This document shows, piece after piece, positions 16,130 to 24,854 of a DNA stretch of 64,000 nt. The stretch's first letter is position 1, and every line of letters begins with the position of its first letter. This stretch comes from an uncultured Pelagibacteraceae bacterium. Lineage in GTDB: Bacteria; Pseudomonadota; Alphaproteobacteria; Pelagibacterales; Pelagibacteraceae. Position numbers and translations under genes: made by a program. The stretch is taken from the NCBI GenBank assembly GCA_902569725.1, contig CACFVG010000001.1, positions 29,554 through 93,553 of the forward strand, written 5' to 3'. The notes beneath the pieces are model-generated. The model did not search any database and was not told the DNA's origin. It saw nothing but the letters and a program-made list of their open reading frames with translations.

Positions 16130-16941
16130 AATTTAAAGTAAATGGTGATGAGATATTCGCCTCTACTGGTGGACGTCCGTTTGATAAAAATAAACCTTTA
16201 ATTATTTTTGTTCATGGCAGTGGTTTAACTCACATGACATGGGTTCTTCAAACTAGATATTTTGCTTTTCATGGTTACAGCGTTCTAGCATTAGATTTGC
16301 CCGGTCATGGTCTGTCTGGTGGTAAAAGCTTAAAATCAATTGAAGATATGGCTGACTGGATTAATAGTGTAATTGATGCTGTTGGGTATAAAGAAGCGTC
16401 TTTGGTTGGTCATTCTCAAGGTTGTTTAGTTACAATTGAATGTACAGCTAGATATCCAGATAAAATTAAAACATTAAGTTTAATGGGTGGCGCTGGAGCT
16501 ATACCTATGAACCCAGAACTATTAGCGCTTGCTGAGAATGGAGATCCAAAAGCAGTAGATTTAATGATGGATTGGGCACATGGCCCAGCAGGTCATTTTG
16601 GTGGTCACCCAGTTCCTGGATTATATCATATAAACACTGGTGGTATGTTGGCTAAAACAAGAACTATAAAGGATACTCTTGGTGTAGATTTTCGAGCATG
16701 TGATAATTACAAAAATGGATTTGAGGCGGCAAAAAAAATTAAAATTCCTACTTTATCAATACTCGCTACAGACGATAAAATGTGTCCTGTAAAAGAAGGT
16801 AAAAAATTAGCAGATTTAATTGAAGGAAGTAAAGTTGATATTATTGATAATTGTGGCCATATGATGTTACTTGAAGAAGCGGATAGAGTTTTAAAAGTAT
16901 TAAAATCATTTATTACAACCAATTATCCAACTAAAAATTAA
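16126..16941 (+). CDS. alpha/beta hydrolase
   Basis: A 271-residue alpha/beta-hydrolase fold enzyme. Seen: oxyanion region IFVHGSGL (H30-G31), nucleophile elbow GHSQG with S97, the acidic residue in LATDDKMCP (D216 or D217), and H245 in NCGHMM, a complete catalytic triad. It is shorter than homoserine O-acetyltransferases (about 370 residues) and lacks their GGSMGG motif, so it is not MetX. The ATGA overlap with the upstream sulfhydrylase-like gene makes joint function likely, perhaps hydrolysis of a thioester or ester linked to sulfur metabolism; that is a guess from context. Confidence 0.82.
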   Translation: MKFKVNGDEIFASTGGRPFDKNKPLIIFVHGSGLTHMTWVLQTRYFAFHGYSVLALDLPGHGLSGGKSLKSIEDMADWINSVIDAVGYKEASLVGHSQGCLVTIECTARYPDKIKTLSLMGGAGAIPMNPELLALAENGDPKAVDLMMDWAHGPAGHFGGHPVPGLYHINTGGMLAKTRTIKDTLGVDFRACDNYKNGFEAAKKIKIPTLSILATDDKMCPVKEGKKLADLIEGSKVDIIDNCGHMMLLEEADRVLKVLKSFITTNYPTKN

Positions 16942-16945
16942 TAAA

Positions 16946-17000
16946 TTTTAAGCTTGATTGTAATCCTTACTTAAAGGAGAATATTAAAAAATAAAGGAGG
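16946..17000 (+). promoter_or_regulatory. SAM-V-type riboswitch (putative)
   Basis: An H-type pseudoknot can form: TTTAAG (16947-16952) pairs with CTTAAA (16970-16975), and TCCTT in the loop (16964-16968) pairs with AAGGA (16994-16998), which is the Shine-Dalgarno sequence of the metY gene starting at 17007. The loop contains GATTGTAA, like the conserved loop of SAM-II/SAM-V RNAs. Position, size and ribosome-site sequestration agree with the SAM-V riboswitch described before metY in Pelagibacter. Predicted effect: SAM binding turns off translation. Made from memory of the class, not from a covariance search. Confidence 0.65.
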
Positions 17001-17006
17001 AGATCA

Positions 17007-18326
17007 ATGAGTAAAAACCCAGAAACTATAGCTTTGCATGGTGGTGACTATAGAAGTGATCCAGCTACTACAGCTGTAGCAGTACCATTGTATAGAACGA
17101 CTTCGTATCAATTTAATGACACAGGTCATGCAGCAAATTTATTTGCACTTAAAGAATTTGGAAACATTTATACAAGAATAATGAATCCAACTAACGATGT
17201 TTTAGAAAAAAGAGTTGCGGCTCTTGAAGGTGGTTTGGCTGCATTAACAGTAGGTTCAGGGCAGGCTGCTTCAACATTTGCTATTATGAATGTATGCCAA
17301 TCTGGTGATAATTTTATAAGTTCAACAGATTTGTATGGAGGAACTGTTAACTTATTTACACACACATTAAAAAAACTAGGTATTGAATGCAGATATGCAG
17401 ACCCAGCTGATCCAAAAAATTTTGAAAAACTTATCGATGAAAAAACAAGATGTTTTTATGCGGAAACATTACCAAATCCTTATCTAAGAGTATTTCCAAT
17501 TAAAGAAGTAGCTGACATTGGTAGAAAGCACAACATACCCTTAATAATGGATAACACGGCATCACCAGTTATTTGTAAGCCATTAGAACATGGCGCAGCA
17601 GTTGTCGTTCATTCATTAACTAAATTTATTGGTGGTCATGGAACTGTAATTGGTGGTTGTTTAGTAGACGGTGGAAACTTTGACTGGACAGCTGATCCAA
17701 AAAGACAACCTCTATTTAACGAACCAGATATGAGTTATGGTGGGGCTAAATGGGGTGAGGTTGTGCCTCAACTAACTGGAGCTAATGTATCTTTTGCTAT
17801 TAGAGCTAGAGTTTGTCTGCTAAGAGATTTAGGGGCACCATTAGCACCAGATAATGCATGGGGTATTATTCAAGGTTTAGAAACTGCTCCATTAAGAATG
17901 AAACAGCATTGTTCAAATGCTGAAAAAGCTGTTGATTTTTTAAAAAAACATAAAAATGTAGATAGAGTAATCTATCCAACTCTTCATGAAGGTGAGATAG
18001 CTGCTAGATCAAAAAAATACTTTAAAGGTGGTAATGGAGCCTTAGTAGGTATTGAGGTTAAAGGGGGTGTTGAAGCAGGTAAAAAATTTATTGAATCATT
18101 AAAAATGTTTTATCATGTTGCGAACATAGGCGACGCTAGAAGTTTAGCAATTCATCCAGCAACAACTACTCATAGCCAATTGACTGAGGAAGAGCTTTTA
18201 GCTGCAGGTGTAACACCTGGTTATGTAAGATTATCTATTGGTATTGAGCATCCTGACGATATTATTGCAGATTTAAATCAAGCTTTGAATCAATCAGGAA
18301 AACCTAACTTGAAAGCTGTTGGTTAG
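17007..18326 (+). CDS. metY: O-acetylhomoserine sulfhydrylase
   Basis: A 439-residue PLP enzyme that makes homocysteine or methionine from O-acetylhomoserine and a sulfide or thiol. Seen: YTRIMNPTNDVLEKR at about 55-69, YGGT at 110-113, the canonical DNT triad D182-N183-T184, PLP lysine K206 in SLTKFIGGHG, and HPATTTHSQL near the end. Residues that its neighbour at 14795 has changed are intact here. An SD AGGAGG lies 7 bp from the ATG, inside the putative SAM-V pseudoknot. SAR11 bacteria lack assimilatory sulfate reduction, so use of reduced sulfur compounds is expected. The 3' end overlaps ctaA by 23 bp. Confidence 0.92.
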   Translation: MSKNPETIALHGGDYRSDPATTAVAVPLYRTTSYQFNDTGHAANLFALKEFGNIYTRIMNPTNDVLEKRVAALEGGLAALTVGSGQAASTFAIMNVCQSGDNFISSTDLYGGTVNLFTHTLKKLGIECRYADPADPKNFEKLIDEKTRCFYAETLPNPYLRVFPIKEVADIGRKHNIPLIMDNTASPVICKPLEHGAAVVVHSLTKFIGGHGTVIGGCLVDGGNFDWTADPKRQPLFNEPDMSYGGAKWGEVVPQLTGANVSFAIRARVCLLRDLGAPLAPDNAWGIIQGLETAPLRMKQHCSNAEKAVDFLKKHKNVDRVIYPTLHEGEIAARSKKYFKGGNGALVGIEVKGGVEAGKKFIESLKMFYHVANIGDARSLAIHPATTTHSQLTEEELLAAGVTPGYVRLSIGIEHPDDIIADLNQALNQSGKPNLKAVG

Positions 18327-19329
18327 AATTTAGATAAAGTAGATAAACTGAAGAGCTAACTAAAAATATTGAACTTAATTGGTGCATAGATGCTAAGTAA
18401 ATCTGTGCACCATAAATTAAAGTGAATATACCCAAAATAATTTGAACAAATAAAAAAATTCCAACAACATTTATTGCTAAATATAAATTTGTTAATTTCC
18501 TTCTATAAATGCTAATTATTAAAAAAAGAAAAAATATAAGAATTACATAAGCAAAATTTCTGTGCATGAACTGAACAAGAGATGGGTCGCTAAAAGCAGA
18601 AACTTTAAATAGGTTAACAATATTATTATCATCAGGAAAATAAGATGAACCCATTAATGGCCAAGAATTATAAATTTGCCCTGCATCCATACCTGAAACA
18701 AAAGCACCAATTATAATTTGACAAAAAATAAATAATAAAAAAAATAAAGGTAAAAAAAAATTTATTTTACCATTTGTATTTTTATTAATTTTTAAAGTAA
18801 AATAATTCCATAATATTAAAGATAATATTAAAAAAGCTATTATCAGGTGAATAGATAAACGAAAATGACTTACATCAACTCTGTCAACTAAACCACTAGA
18901 TACCATATACCAGCCAATGAATCCTTGGAAACATATTAAAAAAAAAATAATATATAAATTTAATAATTTTTTAAAACCTTCTTTAAAAGTAAAAAATATT
19001 AATGGTAGTAAAAATAGTATACCTATAAGTCTTCCTAAAAATCTATGTCCCCACTCCCACCAAAAAATTACTTTGAATTCCTTCAAAGTCATATCGTAAT
19101 TTTGCTCGGTAAATTCTGGAATTTTTTTATATAAATCAAAATAATAAATCCAATCATTATTGTTTAAAGGTGGTAAAAATCCAGAAAAAAGTTGCCATTG
19201 TGTTATTGATAGTCCAGAATCGGTTAGCCTAGTCAGGCCACCAACAATAATCATAAATGAAATAATCCAAAACATTAAGCCTAACCAAAAAGAAATATAA
19301 TTTTTTATAATATTATTTTCTATGTACAT
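18304..19329 (-). CDS. ctaA: heme A synthase (COX15/CtaA)
   Basis: An inner-membrane enzyme that oxidises the C8 methyl group of heme O to give heme A for aa3-type cytochrome oxidase. The 341-residue protein has eight hydrophobic helices. Seen: the N-terminal VGGLTRLTDSGLSITQW motif, WEWGHRFLGRLIG and VDVSHFRLSIHL and FMHRNFAYV, which supply the conserved heme-ligand histidines of the type-2 (alphaproteobacterial/mitochondrial) family. It is convergent with metY and divergent from the chorismate mutase gene 43 bp away. Confidence 0.94.
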   Translation of the reverse strand: MYIENNIIKNYISFWLGLMFWIISFMIIVGGLTRLTDSGLSITQWQLFSGFLPPLNNNDWIYYFDLYKKIPEFTEQNYDMTLKEFKVIFWWEWGHRFLGRLIGILFLLPLIFFTFKEGFKKLLNLYIIFFLICFQGFIGWYMVSSGLVDRVDVSHFRLSIHLIIAFLILSLILWNYFTLKINKNTNGKINFFLPLFFLLFIFCQIIIGAFVSGMDAGQIYNSWPLMGSSYFPDDNNIVNLFKVSAFSDPSLVQFMHRNFAYVILIFFLFLIISIYRRKLTNLYLAINVVGIFLFVQIILGIFTLIYGAQIYLASMHQLSSIFLVSSSVYLLYLNSNQQLSS

Positions 19330-19372
19330 ATTTAAATAAATATAATAATTATAGACTAATCCAACTGATTAA

Positions 19373-19663
19373 ATGTCGCCAATTAATAAAAAAAAATTAA
19401 TAAAATTAAGAAAACGTTTAGATAATTTAGATAATTCTTTTATAAAATTAGTTAAAAAGAGAACTTCAATAATCAAACAAGTTTTAAAAGTAAAAGAAAG
19501 TAAAAATCAAATTGTTGATAAAAAGAGAATAAAATTTATTCTTAATCAAGTAAGAAAAAAATCCATAAAAAACAAAATAGATCCTATAATTACTAATCGT
19601 ATTTGGAAAAGCATGATTTTATCATATATTGATTATGAAAAAAGAAATTTTAAAAAAAAATAA
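19373..19663 (+). CDS. chorismate mutase (AroQ type)
   Basis: A 96-residue all-helical protein of the AroQ class, converting chorismate to prephenate for Phe/Tyr synthesis. Seen: LRKRLDNLDNSFIKLVKKRTSIIKQV (about 12-37) with the Arg and Lys residues expected to bind chorismate, then KESKNQIVDKKRIKFILNQV and the last helix with IWKSMILSYIDYE. No prephenate dehydratase domain is fused. It converges with rpmG, the two stops being adjacent. Confidence 0.87.
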   Translation: MSPINKKKLIKLRKRLDNLDNSFIKLVKKRTSIIKQVLKVKESKNQIVDKKRIKFILNQVRKKSIKNKIDPIITNRIWKSMILSYIDYEKRNFKKK

Positions 19664-19855
19664 TTATTTACTATGAGGTGGAAGTTTTTTTTCAACAAAA
19701 GTTTCATGTTTTCTACTTGCTGGATTGTATTTTCTTGCTTTTAATTTAACTTTGGCCTTTTCACCACCAGCAGGTTTTTTTACATAATAAAAAAAAGGAC
19801 TATCAGGTTTTGATTCAGGAACAAGTCTTACTTTAACATGAGTTTTTTTTGCCAT
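19664..19855 (-). CDS. rpmG: 50S ribosomal protein L33
   Basis: A 63-residue L33. Seen: KVRLVPESKPDSPFFYYVKK and the C-terminal LKARKYNPASRKHETFVEKKL motif. It has no CxxC pairs, so it is the zinc-free form, usual in alphaproteobacteria. It follows the MerR gene by 1 bp at the end of the rpmF-plsX-ihfA-merR run. Confidence 0.94.
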   Translation of the reverse strand: MAKKTHVKVRLVPESKPDSPFFYYVKKPAGGEKAKVKLKARKYNPASRKHETFVEKKLPPHSK

Positions 19856-19856
19856 A

Positions 19857-20237
19857 CTAACCTAACTTTTTAATTTCTTTTGCTAAATTTGAAATTTTTT
19901 CAAGTTTAGATTTCAAATTATCTTTTGAAGTGTTTATAGATCTATTAGAATTTTCGTCAAGATTAAAAGAACTTTCATTTATTAAAAATTTCTTAACACC
20001 ATTTATAGTAAGCCCCTTCTCTTTTAATAAAAATCTAATTTTCTTTATCAATTCTATTGATTTTTTATCATAATATCTTCTTTTACCTGCAAAAATCTTA
20101 GGTTTGATCTGTTTAAATTCTTTTTCCCAATATCTTATAGTGTGTGTATTTAATTTTCCAGTTTTTGGATTTATTAAATTGAGATCCTTGGCTACCTCTC
20201 CTATCGATTTATAAGCATTATCATGTTTCTGACTCAT
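19857..20237 (-). CDS. MerR-family transcriptional regulator
   Basis: A 126-residue regulator with an N-terminal MerR winged-helix domain: YKSIGEVAKDLNL, then THTIRYWEKEFKQIKPKIFAGKRRYYDKKSIELIKKI, about residues 9-72, followed by the helical hairpin GLTINGVKKFL. The C-terminal 40 residues are polar and contain no metal-binding cysteines, so no effector is predicted. A MerR protein next to ihfA and plsX is a common alphaproteobacterial arrangement. Its start overlaps ihfA by 17 bp. Confidence 0.88.
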   Translation of the reverse strand: MSQKHDNAYKSIGEVAKDLNLINPKTGKLNTHTIRYWEKEFKQIKPKIFAGKRRYYDKKSIELIKKIRFLLKEKGLTINGVKKFLINESSFNLDENSNRSINTSKDNLKSKLEKISNLAKEIKKLG

Positions 20238-20526
20238 AATTTTTGTTAATTGTTTTTTTTAATTCTTTTGAAGCTTTAAATAAAATAACTTTCCTTTGTG
20301 ATATAATTTTTTTTTCCTTTGTTTTGGGGTTTCTACCAATTCTACTTTTTTTAACTCTCACATGGAAAGTTCCAAATTTTGCAATTTTTACTTTATTACT
20401 TTTTTTTAAATTACTAAAAATAATCTCAAAAAAATCTTCTAAAATATTTTCTGAAATTTTTTTTGAATAACCTATTTGCATATATATTGAATTAATAATT
20501 TCTTCTTTTGTTAAGTTGATTCTCAT
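20221..20526 (-). CDS. ihfA: integration host factor subunit alpha
   Basis: A 101-residue HU/IHF family DNA-bending protein. Seen: the DNA-arm signature KIAKFGTFHVRVKKSRIGRNPKTKEKK-like region at about residues 47-73 with the RIGRNPKT core and a C-terminal helix. The KSRIGRNPKT form and position next to MerR indicate IHF alpha rather than HU. IHF bends DNA in promoters and recombination complexes. It starts 3 bp after plsX. Confidence 0.9.
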   Translation of the reverse strand: MRINLTKEEIINSIYMQIGYSKKISENILEDFFEIIFSNLKKSNKVKIAKFGTFHVRVKKSRIGRNPKTKEKKIISQRKVILFKASKELKKTINKNYESET

Positions 20527-20529
20527 ATA

Positions 20530-21537
20530 TTAATTTATACTATTTTTTATTTTATCAATTAAGTTGTTTTTGACAATTTTTTCACATACAGATAATGAAT
20601 TAGCAAAGCCAACAAAATCAGTTCCACCATGGCTTTTAATAACTGGGGAATCTAAACCTAATAAAATTGCACCATTGTATAATCTGGGGTCTAATTTTTT
20701 TTTAAATTTTTTCAAACTATTTGCAGAGATTAATGATCCTAATTTTCCTAATACAGAACTTTTCATAGCATCTTTTAATTCACTTGTTATAAAATTTGCT
20801 GTCCCCTCAGCAGTTTTTAAAGCTACATTACCAGTAAAACCATCTGCAACAACTACATTTACATTTCCATCCATTATATGATTTCCTTCTATGAATCCTT
20901 TAAATTCAAAATCTTCATAAATAATTTGATTCAATTTTTGATACGTTTCTTTAATTACATCATTACCTTTAAGTTCTTCAGATCCAATGTTTAATAAAGC
21001 AACTTTAGCTCGTTCTTCCGGAAATAAGGATTTAAATAATGATGAGCCCATTATAGCAAAATCAATTAAATTTTTGTCACTACATTCAATATTTGCACCT
21101 AGATCAAGTACTACACTCATACCTTTTTTACTAGGCCATAAACCCGATAGTGCGGGTTTATCTATATTTTCAATCATTTTTAAATTTAATTTTGCAATCA
21201 CTAAAAGAGCTGCAGTGTTGCCCGCTGAAATTACTATATCTGATGATTTATTTTTTACACTTTCTATAGCTAGCCACATACTTGTTTTCTTACCTCTCTT
21301 CGCAGCAGTGAAAGCACTATCTTCACCTTTGATTTTTTCATTTGTATGAATTACTTCGATAAAATTTTTGTCTATAGACTTTTTTTTTATCAAAGGATCG
21401 ATAATATTTTTATCTCCAAATAATTTATAAAAAACATTATTATCTTTTTTGTGATGAAGCTCTATACCATCAATAATTTTATAAGGTGCATTATCGCCAC
21501 CCATTGCATCGACTGCAATTGTAATGAATTTTTTCAT
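20530..21537 (-). CDS. plsX: phosphate acyltransferase PlsX
   Basis: A 335-residue enzyme converting acyl-ACP to acyl-phosphate at the start of phospholipid synthesis, working with PlsY, which is encoded at 57.5 kb here. Seen: the N-terminal AVDAMGGDNAP motif, VISAGNTAALL, VVADGFTGNVALKTAEG, and KSHGGTDFVGFANSL near the C-terminus. Length is normal. It follows rpmF by 7 bp, the conserved rpmF-plsX order. Confidence 0.96.
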   Translation of the reverse strand: MKKFITIAVDAMGGDNAPYKIIDGIELHHKKDNNVFYKLFGDKNIIDPLIKKKSIDKNFIEVIHTNEKIKGEDSAFTAAKRGKKTSMWLAIESVKNKSSDIVISAGNTAALLVIAKLNLKMIENIDKPALSGLWPSKKGMSVVLDLGANIECSDKNLIDFAIMGSSLFKSLFPEERAKVALLNIGSEELKGNDVIKETYQKLNQIIYEDFEFKGFIEGNHIMDGNVNVVVADGFTGNVALKTAEGTANFITSELKDAMKSSVLGKLGSLISANSLKKFKKKLDPRLYNGAILLGLDSPVIKSHGGTDFVGFANSLSVCEKIVKNNLIDKIKNSIN

Positions 21538-21544
21538 TAAAAAA

Positions 21545-21724
21545 TTATTCTTTCGGGTCTATTACTTGTCGCCCTTTATAAAAACCAGTTTTTAGATCCA
21601 TATGATGGGATAAACGATACTCTCCAGATTTTTTATCTTCAATAATATTTTTTGAAGAAAATTTAATGTGAGATCTTCTCTTGCCCGCTCTTGATCTAGT
21701 TGTTTTACGTTTTGGTACAGCCAT
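21545..21724 (-). CDS. rpmF: 50S ribosomal protein L32
   Basis: A 59-residue L32 starting [19 protein letters not shown] at ATG 21722-21724 and ending DPKE before TAA 21545-21547. The N-terminal [11 protein letters not shown] motif is diagnostic. The zinc-binding cysteines of some L32 proteins are absent; the segment is [22 protein letters not shown]. It lies 2 bp behind the cytochrome c chaperone gene. The DUF177/YceD gene that usually precedes rpmF is missing from this spot. Confidence 0.95.
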   Translation of the reverse strand: MAVPKRKTTRSRAGKRRSHIKFSSKNIIEDKKSGEYRLSHHMDLKTGFYKGRQVIDPKE

Positions 21725-21726
21725 AA

Positions 21727-22200
21727 TTAAAATTTAAGACTTATTACCTCTTTTGTAAAATAATTAAAAGAGTTTTTTGTTAAATACAATATATATTTAT
21801 CAAAATAACTTACAAAAAATGACGATTCTTTATTAACATCAATAAAATTGGAAAAGATTTTGTTTTTTGATCTTAAATCTAGATTTTCCCATAATTCAAC
21901 TTTATTAATTAATGTATGCATTAAATTTACATATTCTTTCATTTTTTTATTTACAGAGGCATCGCCATAGCCAATTTCTCTTATACTTAGCTCTATTTGC
22001 TTAAATATATAATCATATAAATTTTGAAGGTTTTCTTTTGAGCTTTGATTTTTGTATAATTTTAAAAAGAATGCAAAATGAAAGAAAAATATTATTAATC
22101 TATCAGAAAAACTTTCATTGTTAGGTATATTTTTATATAGTGTTTTATTTCTAGTTAATTTTATTAAATTATTGTAAATATTCAGAAAGTTATTTTTCAT
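21727..22200 (-). CDS. ubiquinol-cytochrome c chaperone (CBP3-like) family protein
   Basis: A 157-residue protein resembling the alphaproteobacterial family related to mitochondrial CBP3/UQCC1, an assembly factor of cytochrome b in the bc1 complex. Seen: [20 protein letters not shown] near residue 31, [37 protein letters not shown]-like core at about 70-105 with the invariant [12 protein letters not shown] motif. Its start codon abuts that of bamE head to head (CATATG at 22198-22203) and rpmF follows 2 bp downstream, as in many alphaproteobacteria. Confidence 0.78.
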   Translation of the reverse strand: MKNNFLNIYNNLIKLTRNKTLYKNIPNNESFSDRLIIFFFHFAFFLKLYKNQSSKENLQNLYDYIFKQIELSIREIGYGDASVNKKMKEYVNLMHTLINKVELWENLDLRSKNKIFSNFIDVNKESSFFVSYFDKYILYLTKNSFNYFTKEVISLKF

Positions 22201-22662
22201 ATGAAATATATATTAATATTATTACTTTTTTTTACATTAAGTTGTTCAGTAAATAAAGTTAAGAATAATCACGGTGTTTTATCATTAGAAAACAAAATCA
22301 ATAAAATTATAATAAATAAATCAAATACAAATGATATTGTTAGTATATTTGGTCCTCCTTCAACAAAAAGCTCTTTTGATAATAATGTTTGGATATATAT
22401 AGAAAGAAAAAAAGCAAATCGCTCTATTTTTAGATTAGGAAATAAAAAAATAGTAAAAAATAATGTTGCTATATTGGAAATAGATAATAAGGGTATATTA
22501 AAAAAAAAAAAAATTTATGATTTAAATAAAATGAATAAATATAAATTTTCAAAAAATACTACAGAAAATACTTATAAAAAAGATTCTTATATTTATGGTG
22601 TACTGACGAGTTTAAGAGAAAAAATAAACGCTCCAGCTAAAAGAAAAAAAGTTTCTAAATAA
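22201..22662 (+). CDS. bamE: outer-membrane assembly lipoprotein BamE-like
   Basis: A 153-residue SmpA/OmlA (BamE) family lipoprotein, a subunit of the BAM complex that inserts outer-membrane proteins. Seen: a short signal peptide with lipobox TLSC (Cys15), then the BamE core with the INKIIINKSNTNDIVSIFGPPSTKS-type repeat and VWIYIER, about residues 33-71. The C-terminal Lys-rich tail is long. Position opposite the cytochrome c chaperone is typical in alphaproteobacteria. There is no space for a promoter before its ATG, so the promoter must lie inside the divergent gene. Confidence 0.82.
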   Translation: MKYILILLLFFTLSCSVNKVKNNHGVLSLENKINKIIINKSNTNDIVSIFGPPSTKSSFDNNVWIYIERKKANRSIFRLGNKKIVKNNVAILEIDNKGILKKKKIYDLNKMNKYKFSKNTTENTYKKDSYIYGVLTSLREKINAPAKRKKVSK

Positions 22663-22664
22663 AA

Positions 22665-24770
22665 TTATCCTGCAATAACTGCCAAAAGTAATAATGCAAC
22701 AATATTAGTAATTTTTATCATAGGGTTTACTGCTGGGCCCGCTGTATCTTTATAAGGATCTCCAACAGTATCTCCAGTTACTGCAGCTTTGTGAGCTTCC
22801 GAACCTTTTCCTCCATAATTACCATCTTCAATATATTTTTTTGCATTATCCCAAGCTCCACCTCCAGCTGTCATCGATATGGCAACAAATAGTCCTGTAA
22901 TAATTACTCCTAATAGCATAGCTCCAACAGAGGATAATGCTGCTACCTGACCACCTATAGGTAAAATAAATAAATATAAAACAATTGGAGATAACACTGG
23001 TAGTAAAGAAGGAATTATCATTTCCTTTATTGCAGCCTTTGTCAGTAAATCAACCAATTTTCCATAATCAGGTTTTGCTTTTCTTTTCATTATACCTGGA
23101 ATTTTTTTAAATTGTCTTCTAACTTCAACTACAACAGCACCACCTGCTCTACCAACAGCTTGCATTCCCATTGAACCAAACAAATATGGAAGCATACCAC
23201 CAACTAATAATCCAACGACAACAAAAGGGTTGGATAAGTCAAATGTTACAACAATTCCTTCTAACTTTGATCCTGCAACTTTTGAAAAATGTTTAATATC
23301 TTCTGTGTAAGCAGCAAATAATACTAAAGCTCCTAAACCTGCTGATCCGATTGCATAACCTTTCGTAACAGCTTTAGTTGTATTTCCTACAGCATCTAAT
23401 GCGTCAGTAGTTTTCCTAACGTTTTTTGGTAAATTAGACATTTCAGCTATTCCTCCTGCATTATCTGTTACAGGTCCATATGCGTCTAGAGCAACTACCA
23501 TTCCAGCCAGTGCTAGCATTGTTGTTACAGCGATTGCTATACCAAAAAGTCCAGCAATATAATTTGTTAATAATATTCCACCGACAATAATTAAAGCTGG
23601 AATTGCTGTAGCTTCCATAGAAACAGCTAAACCTTGAATTACATTTGTACCATGGCCTGTTGTAGAAGATGAAGCAACACTTTTTACTGGCCTATAATTT
23701 GTACCAGTATAGTATTCAGTTACCCATATTAATAATCCTGTTATAACCAAACCTATTACACCACATATATATAAACTCATTCCTGTAAATGATTTATTAG
23801 AAATTGCGTAGGTATTTTCTAATCCTAAAACATAATCTGTAATTGGATATAAAATTATTAGTGATGTTAGAGCTGTAACAATAAAACCTTTATATAATGC
23901 AGCCATAATATTTTTTGATTTACCCAATTTAACAAAAAATGTTCCAATGATGGATGTTAATATGCAAGCACCACCAATAGATAATGGATAAACCATCATA
24001 TTAAGATCACCATGAAAAAATATTGAAGATAAAACCATAGTAGCAACTATTGTAACTGCGTAAGTTTCAAATAAATCAGCTGCCATACCAGCACAATCAC
24101 CTACATTGTCGCCTACGTTATCTGCTATAACTGCAGGATTTCTTGGATCATCTTCTGGAATACCTGCTTCTACTTTTCCAACTAAATCAGCGCCTACATC
24201 TGCTCCTTTAGTAAATATACCACCTCCAAGTCTTGCAAAAATAGAAATTAATGAAGCACCAAAACCTAGCGCAACTAAAGCATTTACTATTTCTCTTTCA
24301 TCAACACCATATGATAATAATAAATAATAATAAACGGCAATTGATAAAAGAGCTAAACCAGCAACCAACATTCCTGTTACAGCTCCAGATTTAAATGCAA
24401 TTGAAAGACCTTGTGATAATCCTTTTCTTGATGCTTCTGCAGTTCTTACGTTTGCTTGGACTGATACAAGCATTCCTACATATCCAGCAATTCCTGATAA
24501 TGTTGCACCAATTAAATAACCTAGGCCTACTAAAATACTAAATGAAAAACTAATTATAACTAAAACAACCACACCAACGATCGCAATAGTTTTATATTGT
24601 CTGTTTAAATATGCTTTAGCTCCAATTTGTATTGCAGATGCTATTTCTTGCATCTTATTATTACCGGCACTAGCACTTAAAATATTTTTACCTGTGAAAA
24701 AGCCATAAATGATTGATAATAAACCTGCTAATATAATAAGTTGAAGTATATTTGATGCTGAAGCTTCCAT
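22665..24770 (-). CDS. hppA: membrane-bound proton-translocating pyrophosphatase, K+-independent type
   Basis: A 701-residue inner-membrane enzyme that couples pyrophosphate hydrolysis to proton pumping. About 16 helices. Seen: the pyrophosphate-binding motif [11 protein letters not shown] at about residues 190-200, [19 protein letters not shown] after it, [16 protein letters not shown] near 430, and the C-terminal [19 protein letters not shown]. At about residue 461 the motif is GNTTKA; lysine here marks the K+-independent subfamily (alanine in K+-dependent enzymes). Saving energy from pyrophosphate suits a nutrient-limited ocean cell. It sits upstream of, or beside, thiL as in other alphaproteobacteria. 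Confidence 0.96.
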   Translation of the reverse strand: MEASASNILQLIILAGLLSIIYGFFTGKNILSASAGNNKMQEIASAIQIGAKAYLNRQYKTIAIVGVVVLVIISFSFSILVGLGYLIGATLSGIAGYVGMLVSVQANVRTAEASRKGLSQGLSIAFKSGAVTGMLVAGLALLSIAVYYYLLLSYGVDEREIVNALVALGFGASLISIFARLGGGIFTKGADVGADLVGKVEAGIPEDDPRNPAVIADNVGDNVGDCAGMAADLFETYAVTIVATMVLSSIFFHGDLNMMVYPLSIGGACILTSIIGTFFVKLGKSKNIMAALYKGFIVTALTSLIILYPITDYVLGLENTYAISNKSFTGMSLYICGVIGLVITGLLIWVTEYYTGTNYRPVKSVASSSTTGHGTNVIQGLAVSMEATAIPALIIVGGILLTNYIAGLFGIAIAVTTMLALAGMVVALDAYGPVTDNAGGIAEMSNLPKNVRKTTDALDAVGNTTKAVTKGYAIGSAGLGALVLFAAYTEDIKHFSKVAGSKLEGIVVTFDLSNPFVVVGLLVGGMLPYLFGSMGMQAVGRAGGAVVVEVRRQFKKIPGIMKRKAKPDYGKLVDLLTKAAIKEMIIPSLLPVLSPIVLYLFILPIGGQVAALSSVGAMLLGVIITGLFVAISMTAGGGAWDNAKKYIEDGNYGGKGSEAHKAAVTGDTVGDPYKDTAGPAVNPMIKITNIVALLLLAVIAG

Positions 24771-24854
24771 AATTCCTTTAATTGTTAGTTAAAATTAGTA
24801 AATATTAAAAATCGGACATTACAAAAAAAGAAATAAAAGGCAATATTTAACTTA

